DNA of 5,718 nucleotides, taken from positions 1 through 5,718 of the forward strand of contig PXAP01000192.1 of the NCBI GenBank assembly GCA_003567115.1. The letters run 5' to 3'. Both the position numbers and the translations under genes were made by a program. Shown here in pieces: positions 1-5,718 of this stretch (positions within the stretch are counted from its first letter, which is position 1; the number at the start of each line of letters is the position of its first letter). The notes under the pieces are model-generated. The model was not told the DNA's origin. It saw only the letters and a program-made list of their open reading frames with translations, and made no database searches. The stretch is from Bacteroidota bacterium. GTDB lineage: Bacteria; Bacteroidota; Bacteroidia; Bacteroidales; PUMT01.

Positions 1-1
1 A

Positions 2-337
2 ATGGTGGTGGTCTCCGCCCTGGTGTTTTCCCTTGTCCAGGCATTTGTCGTGCTGCCCTGTCACTTGGCCGACTTCGTCCGCCTGCCCGAAACGGTCCGC
101 CGCTTGGAAGAGCGGGCGGCACGGGAGCGTTCCCTGCTCCGCCGGGGCTGGCTGGCCTGCGGCATTGTCTATCGGGAGTTGCGGGACGCGGTGGACGCCT
201 TTTTGAAGGCGGTGATCCGGGTTTACCTGCACTTTCTCACGATATGCCTGCGGCGGCGTTATCTGGTGGTATTGGCCTTTTGCAGTCTTTTGGCCGGGGG
301 GGCTTCCCTGGTTTGGTTCGGGAAGGATTGTACCTGA
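2..337 (+). CDS. RND-family efflux permease, internal fragment (truncated at both ends)
   Basis: This is an internal piece of an inner-membrane RND (AcrB/heavy-metal type) proton-driven efflux permease. The first ~21 residues form a hydrophobic segment ending in LPCHLAD, which resembles the LPAHL motif closing a central transmembrane helix of this family. A basic, helical stretch rich in Arg and Glu follows (about 28-85), then a second hydrophobic segment (about 86-105). RND permeases are about 1000 residues or more, so only about a tenth is present. The ATG at base 2 lies inside a membrane helix and is almost certainly not the start; the frame is open to the window edge. Codons are strongly G/C-ending (CTG, GTG, GCC, CGG), unlike every other gene here. 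The real RND coding seems to stop near base 308; the last ~10 codons to the TGA at 335-337 are the following gene read out of frame. The family call is fairly sure, the subfamily and substrate are not. Confidence 0.6.
   Translation: MVVVSALVFSLVQAFVVLPCHLADFVRLPETVRRLEERAARERSLLRRGWLACGIVYRELRDAVDAFLKAVIRVYLHFLTICLRRRYLVVLAFCSLLAGGASLVWFGKDCT
300..312. other. Chimeric junction: GC-rich RND sequence joined to AT-rich parvulin gene
   Basis: Just after a run of seven G (296-302) the composition falls from GC-rich to AT-rich and the coding frame changes. Up to here the frame starting at base 2 gives a sensible RND membrane protein. From base 309 the frame used by the next gene gives WFGSGRIVPEFEKAAFSL, the typical middle of a parvulin domain (family pattern GGxLGWFxxGxMVPEFE). 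Upstream of 309 that same frame has stops at 204-206 and 213-215 and no parvulin-like sequence. The two proteins are therefore each cut in mid-domain at the same point. The exact base cannot be fixed by eye. Confidence 0.75.
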
Positions 338-1406
338 ATTTGAAAAGGCCGCCTTTTCACTTGAAAATCCGGGAGATATCTCAGAACCGGTTCGCACCCC
401 TTATGGCTGGCACATAATAAAGCTTCTTGACCAAAGGAATATCCCCACTTTTGATGAAATAAAAAATGAACTTCATGACAGGGTAAGAACCTCCGGTGAT
501 AAACGCTCTCAACTGATTAAAGATGCCCTGGTAAAAAGACTTAAAAAAGAGTGGGAGTTCTCTGAAAATCCTTTGTCACTTGAAGTTTTTTCCCATTTGA
601 TTGATGAAAGCATATTCACTGGAAACTGGGTTGTTCCCGGATATCACGATTTAACCCGGGTATTGTTCAGTGTTACAGGGGAAAAGGTAACTCAGGGTGA
701 TTTTGCCGAATTTATTTCAAAAAACGCTTATAAACGAAATCCATGGCCAATTGATGAATATGTTTATTCTCTGTATCAGGAATTTGTGAAAAAATGGCTT
801 ATTGACTATGAAGACAGCAACCTGGAAAATAAATATCCCGAATTCCGATTTATGATGCAGGAATACAAAGACGGCATGTTGCTGTTTGAGATCACCGAAA
901 GACAAATTTGGTCCAATCTTAATGACAGTACCGGGCTGGCAGAATTTTTCAGAAACAATATACATGACTACATGTGGGGGGAAAGAATCCTGGCCAGTAT
1001 ATTCACCACTGGTGATGAACGTCTGGCAGAAAGAGCAGCAAGAAGAGCGAGAAGAAGTCAATGGTTTGAAAGAAGAGATGATGCATGGATCATTGACCGC
1101 CTGAACCGACGTTCTGAAAAAGACCTGGTAACAGTTGAAAAAGATATTTTACACAAAGGTGAAAATAAAGTAACAGACAAGATTAAATGGGAAGAAGAAA
1201 AGGTATCTGAAATTTATCAGACTAACGGACTGTACCAGGTTGTTATGATACATGAAATTATTGATCCTGAACCCAAAAGCCTTGATGAGGTTCACGAACA
1301 GGTGCTGACAGATTACCAGGATTATCTTGAGGAAAAATGGATAAAAGAACTGCGGGAAAAATACAATGTTACCGTAAACAGGGATGTTTTATCAACCATT
1401 AATTAA
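309..1406 (+). CDS. PpiC-type peptidylprolyl isomerase, C-terminal part (5' end missing)
   Basis: This is the C-terminal 365 codons of a multidomain parvulin-type peptidylprolyl cis/trans isomerase, a periplasmic folding factor for outer-membrane proteins. It opens inside a parvulin domain: WFGSGRIVPEFEKAAFSL, then PYGWHIIKLL, whose His (fragment residue 35) is the second conserved parvulin histidine. A long helical region follows, with YPEFRFMMQEYKDGMLLFEI, a stretch I recognise from Bacteroidetes members. The C-terminal part (ERILASIF to LYQVVMIHEIIDPEP) looks like a decayed parvulin fold without catalytic histidines. An Arg-rich patch (LAERAARRARR onward, bases ~1023-1110) is more basic than I would expect. 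The frame is open through TTG 573, which is an internal Leu codon and not a start. Family members are, from memory, about 650 residues, so the signal peptide and N-terminal half are lost at the chimeric join. The same-strand SurA-like and OstA-like genes downstream support an envelope role. Family sure; the exact left boundary is not. Confidence 0.85.
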   Translation, partial: WFGSGRIVPEFEKAAFSLENPGDISEPVRTPYGWHIIKLLDQRNIPTFDEIKNELHDRVRTSGDKRSQLIKDALVKRLKKEWEFSENPLSLEVFSHLIDESIFTGNWVVPGYHDLTRVLFSVTGEKVTQGDFAEFISKNAYKRNPWPIDEYVYSLYQEFVKKWLIDYEDSNLENKYPEFRFMMQEYKDGMLLFEITERQIWSNLNDSTGLAEFFRNNIHDYMWGERILASIFTTGDERLAERAARRARRSQWFERRDDAWIIDRLNRRSEKDLVTVEKDILHKGENKVTDKIKWEEEKVSEIYQTNGLYQVVMIHEIIDPEPKSLDEVHEQVLTDYQDYLEEKWIKELREKYNVTVNRDVLSTIN

Positions 1407-1613
1407 CTAATTGAGGCTTCGCACTAACATTATTTTGCCGGGATACACGACTGCAAAGCCATCTGCAGTTAAATGCCGCTTTTATTTACAGCCCAAAAAA
1501 TCAGAAGCATTATACTAAACAAAAGGGAAAATCAGTTTTTAGTAGTACTGGAAAAAGTTTTAAAAGAAGAATTAAATAAAAATGAATTTCAATATTTTTA
1601 ATGATAGCATAAT
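1407..1613. other. 207-base intergenic gap with a small hairpin
   Basis: No open frame of interest and no RNA gene is visible. The one structure is a perfect 6-bp inverted repeat, ACTGCA (1450-1455) and TGCAGT (1464-1469), with an 8-base loop. It is weak and has no T-run directly behind it, so it is not a convincing terminator. The right half is very AT-rich. TTATTTTG, around 1425-1432, is one mismatch from the Bacteroidetes -7 element but lacks a well-spaced -33 partner. The length of the gap makes a separate promoter for the SurA-like gene possible, but I cannot place one. Confidence 0.4.
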
Positions 1614-2999
1614 ATGATATTATTTAAAAAACTCTTTATCTTCCTTTATTTTTCAATATTCCTGGTTTTTTTCACCGGACATCCGGCTGTATTTGCACAG
1701 GAAAGAGTTATAGACCGGATTGTAGCAGTTGTAGGAAACAGCATTATCCTGCAGTCTGAAATTGAGAATGAGATTATGCAACTTGAGGCCCAGGGATATG
1801 CCGAGTCGGAATATTCCCGCTGTGAAGTGCTTGAAAATTACCTTGAGCAAAGATTACTGCTCAACCAGGCCATTGTTGACTCCATTGAAGTTAGTGATGC
1901 TGAGGTTGAGATGGAACTGAACCGCAGGCTACAGTTTTTTATACAACAGATAGGTTCTGAAGAAAACCTGGAGAACTATTACAATAAAAGCATACTTGAG
2001 ATCAAGGAGGATTTCAGGGACATTGTTCGCAGGCAGCTTATTACCAGTTATATGCAGGAGGACATCATTGGCAATGTGAGGGTTACACCTGCTGAGGTAA
2101 GAAGTTTCTACAATAATCTCCCCGAGGAAGACATTCCCTTGATTCCTTCACAAGTGGAAATCAGGAGAATAGTTAAATACCCGGAATTCAGCGAGGCTGA
2201 GAATTTCAGGGTAAGACAGAGACTCAATGAACTCAGGAAGAGAATAGTTGATGGCGCGAGTTTCACCACCATGGCAGTCTTGTATTCAGAGGATCCCGGA
2301 ACAGCCCGCAGAGGGGGCGAACTTGGATATATGACACGTGCCGAGCTTGCTCCCGAATTTGCCAAAGTTGCTTTTTCGCTGAAAGAGGACATGGTATCTC
2401 CCGTTTTTGAAACCGAGTATGGTTTTCATATTGCAAAGCTTATAGACCGCCGGGAAGATGAGGTCAATGTAAGGCATATTCTGATGCAGCCCCAGGCTAC
2501 AGAACAGGCAAAAGAAAAAGCAAAATCATCTCTTGACAGCCTGGCTACAGTTATACGCACCGATACTATAACCTTCAGAACTGCAGCACTGATGCATTCT
2601 GAAGATGATGATACGAGGATGGGGGGCGGACTGGTAATCAATCAGGAAACAGGTGGTTCAAAATTTGAGCTTGACCAGCTTGATCCTGATGATTATCAAG
2701 CTATAAGAGATATGAGAGTAGGTGAGATAGCAGGGCCCCTGGAATCAGTCGACAGGCAGGGAAAAATCTTTTATCAACTCCTGTATCTTAACTCCCAGAC
2801 AGCCCCTCACACAGCAAATCTGGAGGAAGACTATGCATTTATCAGACAAATGGCTATAAATCAAAAAATGCAGCAGATACTGAATGAATGGATTGCAGAT
2901 AAAAGAAACAGAACTTATATAAGGATTGACGAGGACTTCAGAGATTGCCGGTTTTTCTCGGAGGACTGGGGAATGAAATTGTCAACAGAAAGTCCGTAA
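1614..2999 (+). CDS. SurA-like periplasmic chaperone / parvulin peptidylprolyl isomerase
   Basis: A complete 461-residue protein, close in length to E. coli SurA (428), that probably escorts unfolded outer-membrane proteins across the periplasm. Residues 1-29 are a signal peptide: Lys-Lys near the start, a long hydrophobic core, and likely cleavage after VFA or VFAQ. Residues ~31-165 are the SurA N-terminal chaperone domain (RVIDRIVAVVGNSIILQSEI is its usual opening). Parvulin domain 1 spans ~178-278, with SEDP (Asp227 at the Pin1 Cys113 position), GGELG and YGFHIAKL (His272). Parvulin domain 2 spans ~283-391, starting VRHILMQP (His288). A C-terminal helix follows. Domain 1 has Arg185 in place of the first histidine; domain 2 has Tyr387 in place of the second. 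Activity may therefore be weak, with the chaperone role dominant, as in the inactive first domain of E. coli SurA. ATG 1614 gives a correct signal peptide; no Shine-Dalgarno is obvious, as is common in this phylum. It lies 84 bases before the OstA-like gene. Confidence 0.9.
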   Translation: MILFKKLFIFLYFSIFLVFFTGHPAVFAQERVIDRIVAVVGNSIILQSEIENEIMQLEAQGYAESEYSRCEVLENYLEQRLLLNQAIVDSIEVSDAEVEMELNRRLQFFIQQIGSEENLENYYNKSILEIKEDFRDIVRRQLITSYMQEDIIGNVRVTPAEVRSFYNNLPEEDIPLIPSQVEIRRIVKYPEFSEAENFRVRQRLNELRKRIVDGASFTTMAVLYSEDPGTARRGGELGYMTRAELAPEFAKVAFSLKEDMVSPVFETEYGFHIAKLIDRREDEVNVRHILMQPQATEQAKEKAKSSLDSLATVIRTDTITFRTAALMHSEDDDTRMGGGLVINQETGGSKFELDQLDPDDYQAIRDMRVGEIAGPLESVDRQGKIFYQLLYLNSQTAPHTANLEEDYAFIRQMAINQKMQQILNEWIADKRNRTYIRIDEDFRDCRFFSEDWGMKLSTESP

Positions 3000-3083
3000 T
3001 AATAATAGCACCGGAAAATTTCTGCCGGGAAATCTTTTCACTGCCTTATAATATAAATATTAATAATTTAAGATGAATAAGGC

Positions 3084-4826
3084 ATGATCCATTACTTGTT
3101 ATTATCCATTATCAGTCTGCTGCTTATCTTTTCCGCCAGACCTTCATCACAGGATAATAAGCAAAAACCTGTTGAAATTAATATACTTTTCGCAGAAACC
3201 CTGGAGGGTCCTTATGCGGGCATTGACTCCGACGCTCTACGTCTTATTGGCAATGTGAGCCTCAGACATGAGGATGTGCTTATGCATTGCGATAGCGCGC
3301 ACCGCTATACCAATACCAATATCGTACATGCTTTTGGGAATGTACATATTAACCAGGGAGATACGCTGCATCTGCATGGTGATCAGATAATATATCACGG
3401 TAATAAAAGATACGCCGAGGTCAGACACAATGTCCGGCTGGTAGACAGGGAAACAACACTGATAACAGAATATCTGAATTTTGATCTTCAGAATGATTAC
3501 GGTTACTATCCAAACAGAGGTGTGGTTAAAAATGGTGATAACAGGCTGGAAAGCATCAAGGGCTATTATTATGCAAATGACAAATTATTCTTTTTCAGAG
3601 ACAGTGTGATAGTAACCAATCCAGATTATATAATTAATTCTGATACACTCAAATATAATACAGTAACAGAAGTAGTGTACTTCCAGGGACCCACTACCAT
3701 AACCGGAGATGAAACAGATATCTATTGCGAAAACGGCTGGTATGACACACAGACAGACATTTCCCAGTTTAACAAAAATGCCCGTATAAAGAATAACAAT
3801 CAGTTTTTAACAGCCGACAGTATTTATTATGACAACGGGAGGGGTACGGGAAAGGCCTTTATGAATGCAGAGGTTACAGACACAATTGAAAATATAATAA
3901 TTAAAGGTAATTACGCCTGGTTTAACCGCGATCCCGAGCATATGTTTGTAACCGACAGAGCATTGCTTATCCAGATGTCAGAAAATGATACTCTATACCT
4001 CCATGCAGACACCCTTCGCTCATGGTTGCAGGTAACAGCTCCGGACAAAAAGCCGGATGACTCACCTGAACCAACCGATACCCTTTATGCCGGAATTCAG
4101 GACACCCTGGTAACAGAACTGACTGAAAGCTCTGAAACAGCAATCTCCGACACACTTGCACCCGGGCACACTGACTTTATACCCGTCGAAAAACCGGATA
4201 GTACGGGCACTGAAGTTGACGAGAGGAAATTAACCTATAAGGAAAGCATTACGGAAAACGATACGGTGAGAATAATGGTGGCATATTATGGAGCAAGGTT
4301 CTTCAGCCGGGATATGCAGGGCCGAAGTGATTCTCTGTATTATAACATGAGAGATTCAGTGGTTTTTATGTTTGGTGATCCGGTTATATGGTCAGACGAC
4401 AACCAGTTAACAGCCGAATATATGGAGCTGCATCTTAAAAACGGAGAAGCAGATCATATTGTACTGAACAATTCTGCTTTTATAACATCTGAAGAGGAAC
4501 CCGGGCTTTACAATCAGATCAAAGGCAAGGATATAATCGGATATTTCAATGCCGGAGAACTATACAGGGTACACGTAACCGGAAATGCCGAAACACTATA
4601 TTATCCGGCAGAAGATGAAGAAATAATAGGTGTGAACAAATCTGCAAGTTCCAACCTGACAATATTTTTGAAAGAGAATAAACCGCACAGGATACAATTC
4701 CTGAGCAGGGCAGAAGCAACACTTTATCCCATGGAAGACCTGCCTGATGAAGAAAGATTTCTGCAGAATTTTCAGTGGCTGGAAAATTTAAGGCCAATAT
4801 ATTGGGAGGATGTGTTCAGAAATTAA
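3084..4826 (+). CDS. OstA-like protein (LptA / LptD N-terminal jelly-roll family)
   Basis: A 580-residue exported protein of the OstA-like family that Bacteroidetes carry beside their SurA-like genes. By family it probably takes part in lipopolysaccharide transport through the periplasm, where LptA-type jelly rolls hold lipid A in a groove. Residues 1-~22 are a hydrophobic signal segment with no Lys or Arg before the core. An in-frame TAA at 3078-3080 leaves ATG 3084 as the earliest possible start. Residues ~30-312 are short beta strands with a recurring D-S/T-x-x-Y motif: CDSAHRY (69), SDTLKYN (186), ADSIYYD (244). A Pro, Thr, Asp and Glu-rich linker (~315-390) separates this from a second jelly-roll part (~391-550; SDSLYYN at 415). 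The protein ends in an aromatic tail, PIYWEDVF. No LptD-like beta-barrel is present, so it is LptA-like rather than LptD. It is probably transcribed with the SurA-like gene. Family confident; the precise role is inferred. Confidence 0.88.
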   Translation: MIHYLLLSIISLLLIFSARPSSQDNKQKPVEINILFAETLEGPYAGIDSDALRLIGNVSLRHEDVLMHCDSAHRYTNTNIVHAFGNVHINQGDTLHLHGDQIIYHGNKRYAEVRHNVRLVDRETTLITEYLNFDLQNDYGYYPNRGVVKNGDNRLESIKGYYYANDKLFFFRDSVIVTNPDYIINSDTLKYNTVTEVVYFQGPTTITGDETDIYCENGWYDTQTDISQFNKNARIKNNNQFLTADSIYYDNGRGTGKAFMNAEVTDTIENIIIKGNYAWFNRDPEHMFVTDRALLIQMSENDTLYLHADTLRSWLQVTAPDKKPDDSPEPTDTLYAGIQDTLVTELTESSETAISDTLAPGHTDFIPVEKPDSTGTEVDERKLTYKESITENDTVRIMVAYYGARFFSRDMQGRSDSLYYNMRDSVVFMFGDPVIWSDDNQLTAEYMELHLKNGEADHIVLNNSAFITSEEEPGLYNQIKGKDIIGYFNAGELYRVHVTGNAETLYYPAEDEEIIGVNKSASSNLTIFLKENKPHRIQFLSRAEATLYPMEDLPDEERFLQNFQWLENLRPIYWEDVFRN

Positions 4827-4828
4827 AA

Positions 4829-5050
4829 TCAATATTCATCTTCGTTGAAAAAAAAGTCATCTTTACTGGGATAGTCAGGCCAGATATCCTCAATGCTCTC
4901 ATAAATCTCACCTTCATCTTCAATCTCCTGGAGATTTTCGATAACTTCAAGCGGAGCCCCCGATCTCATAGCATAGTCGATTAACTCATCCTTTGTTGCC
5001 GGCCACGGAGCATCTTCCAGTTTTGAAGCCAATTCAAGCGTCCAGTACAT
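4829..5050 (-). CDS. DUF2795 domain protein (function unknown)
   Basis: A small 73-residue acidic protein. Residues ~15-43 (PWPATKDELIDYAMRSGAPL, then EVIENLQEI) match the DUF2795 core, a short helical domain with the pattern (W/Y)P-x-x-K-x-E-L-x-x-x-A-x-x-x-G-A-x-x-x-V-x-x-x-L. The rest is an acidic tail rich in Asp, Glu and aromatics, including a run of three Phe. There is no signal peptide or membrane segment, so it should be cytoplasmic. No biochemical role is established for the family. ATG 5048-5050 is the only sensible start: it begins just ahead of the domain, and an apparent Bacteroidetes promoter lies about 45 bases upstream. The gene follows the adenosyltransferase gene on the same strand after a 67-base gap. 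Its TGA stop lies two bases from the stop of the OstA-like gene, which runs in the opposite direction. Confidence 0.85.
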   Translation of the reverse strand: MYWTLELASKLEDAPWPATKDELIDYAMRSGAPLEVIENLQEIEDEGEIYESIEDIWPDYPSKDDFFFNEDEY

Positions 5051-5093
5051 AACTCAATTTGAATTAAAATCTACCTTTTTGATAAAAGTGGTG

Positions 5094-5124
5094 CAAATTT
5101 AAAAAATATAATGAATTTTACAAC
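5094..5124 (-). promoter_or_regulatory. Bacteroidetes-type promoter for the DUF2795 gene
   Basis: On the minus strand, TAAATTTG (5094-5101) is an exact match to the Bacteroidetes sigma-factor -7 consensus TAnnTTTG. GTTG (5121-5124), a 3-of-4 match to the -33 element TTTG, lies 19 bases further upstream, a normal spacing. Transcription would begin about 7 bases downstream (near 5087), leaving a leader of roughly 37 bases before the DUF2795 ATG. The -33 element lies at the very end of the adenosyltransferase coding sequence. The match is by eye; the region is AT-rich, so chance is possible. Confidence 0.5.
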
Positions 5125-5666
5125 CTGAGTTTCCATGGAATTTCATCAGCGTTAAAATCTTTGCCAATCTTACGCGATAATACAAAAAAATAATCAGATA
5201 ATCGGTTAAGATACTTGACAATAAAATTGTCCAGGGGGAAATCAGGATGAAGCCTTAATACATTACGCTCAGCACGCCTGCATACGTTTCGTGCGATATG
5301 ACACCAGGAAACAAGAGAATGACCGCCGGGCAGAATAAAAGATTGGACAGGATCCAGCTCCTCCTCCATCCTGTCAATAGCAATTTCAAGAGCAACTATA
5401 TCTTCTTCCCGGATAGAATGGGTTTTTACTTTGCAACTTTCATGGTCCAGTGCCAGCATGTAAGCACAGCTCATAAGCCTGTCCTGGATTTCAATCAGTA
5501 AATCAATATGTTCGTGATCAATCTTCTGATCACGGATCAGGCCAACCCAGGATATCAGTTCATCAACATTACCTGCGGCTTCTATACGTTTATCACACTT
5601 GGGCACCCTTTTACCCCCGGTCAGAGATGTTGTGCCTGAATCACCAGTTTTGGTATATATCTTCAT
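5118..5666 (-). CDS. pduO: PduO-type cob(I)yrinic acid a,c-diamide / cob(I)alamin adenosyltransferase
   Basis: A cytoplasmic enzyme that transfers the 5'-deoxyadenosyl group of ATP to cob(I)alamin, giving adenosylcobalamin for enzymes such as methylmalonyl-CoA mutase. At 182 residues it is full length for the family, which works as a trimer. The N-terminal ATP-binding motif TKTGDSGTTSLTGGKRVPK spans 5-23, followed by RIEAAGNVDEL (27-37). FILPGG (110-115) carries the Phe equivalent to F112 of Lactobacillus reuteri PduO and F170 of the human enzyme, which helps remove the lower cobalt ligand. HIARNVCRRAER (123-134) keeps the residues matching human Arg186, Arg190, Arg191, Glu193 and Arg194. YLNRLSDYFF (152-161) is the C-terminal signature. 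All expected key residues are present, so it should be active. ATG 5664-5666 starts directly ahead of the motif, with only three residues before TKTGD, as is usual. PduO-type is clear; whether it serves synthesis, repair or scavenging is not. No B12 riboswitch is visible in the 52 bases upstream. Confidence 0.93.
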   Translation of the reverse strand: MKIYTKTGDSGTTSLTGGKRVPKCDKRIEAAGNVDELISWVGLIRDQKIDHEHIDLLIEIQDRLMSCAYMLALDHESCKVKTHSIREEDIVALEIAIDRMEEELDPVQSFILPGGHSLVSWCHIARNVCRRAERNVLRLHPDFPLDNFIVKYLNRLSDYFFVLSRKIGKDFNADEIPWKLRL

Positions 5667-5681
5667 CTGTAAATATGTTTT

Positions 5682-5717
5682 CTGTTTATGTCCTGAAAAA
5701 ACTATTACTATAAACAG
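5682..5717. repeat. 8-bp inverted repeat upstream of the adenosyltransferase gene
   Basis: CTGTTTAT (5682-5689) and ATAAACAG (5710-5717) are perfect reverse complements separated by 20 bases, centred about 34 bases before the adenosyltransferase start codon. The arms are AT-rich. This could be a regulator's half-sites, part of a leader hairpin, or chance. The window ends one base beyond the outer arm, so its wider context is not visible. Confidence 0.35.
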
Positions 5718-5718
5718 T

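Noticed and set aside
2..337. A genuine 111-residue protein starting at base 2
   Set aside because: The start lies inside a membrane helix of a much larger family, and the last codons belong to the next gene in another frame.
717..1061. Minus-strand open frame of 114 codons
   Set aside because: It lies wholly inside the parvulin gene, has low-complexity Ser/Phe-rich sequence and shows no recognisable domain.
573..1406. Independent gene starting at TTG 573
   Set aside because: The same frame is open and clearly homologous to a parvulin domain from 309 onward, so the TTG is an internal Leu codon.
1450..1469. Hairpin as a rho-independent terminator for the parvulin gene
   Set aside because: The stem is only 6 bp with an 8-base loop, is not GC-rich, and no T-run follows directly.
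3047..3052. TATAAT as a promoter -10 box before the OstA-like gene
   Set aside because: Bacteroidetes do not use this element, there is no well-spaced -35 partner, and it falls by chance in an AT-rich gap.
4546..4984. Open frames over the OstA-like 3' end and the DUF2795 gene (4546-4797 minus; 4775-4984 plus)
   Set aside because: Both are shadows of recognisable genes on the other strand or in another frame and have no protein-family features.
5667..5718. Cobalamin riboswitch upstream of the adenosyltransferase gene
   Set aside because: Only 52 bases are available and no B12-box (GCCACTG-like) sequence is present; one further upstream cannot be excluded.

Overview
The window reads as a piece of a Bacteroidota (Bacteroidetes) chromosome, probably an environmental Bacteroidales or Marinilabiliales-like organism, with about 300 bases of foreign, GC-rich sequence joined to its left end. 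The phylum call rests on four things. The parvulin proteins and the OstA-like protein have the Bacteroidetes form. A DUF2795 protein sits beside a PduO-type adenosyltransferase. The AT-rich gene starts lack strong Shine-Dalgarno sites. One promoter matches the Bacteroidetes TTTG / TAnnTTTG pattern. No RNA gene, insertion sequence or CRISPR array was seen.

Layout: (1) Bases 1 to about 308 are GC-rich and encode an internal piece of an RND-family efflux permease, open at the window edge. (2) At about 300-312 the sequence switches abruptly, in composition and in reading frame, into the middle of a parvulin domain. The second half of a Bacteroidetes multidomain peptidylprolyl isomerase then runs to 1406. 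This is best read as a chimeric join, most likely an assembly or amplification artefact. (3) After a 207-base gap comes a complete SurA-like periplasmic chaperone/isomerase (1614-2999). (4) After 84 bases comes a complete OstA-like protein (3084-4826) of the LptA/LptD-N jelly-roll class. (5) On the opposite strand, converging to within 2 bases of the OstA-like gene, lie a small DUF2795 protein (4829-5050) and, upstream of it, a PduO-type cob(I)alamin adenosyltransferase (5118-5666).

The three plus-strand Bacteroidetes genes form a plausible envelope-biogenesis group: two periplasmic folding factors, followed by a protein of the lipopolysaccharide-transport family. This recalls the surA-lptD neighbourhood of enterobacteria. 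The minus-strand pair is unrelated to it: the adenosyltransferase makes adenosylcobalamin, and the DUF2795 protein has no known function and seems to have its own promoter. I see no clearly new system. The items most worth a second look are the chimeric join, the split catalytic histidines in the two parvulin domains of the SurA-like protein, and the acidic linker in the OstA-like protein.
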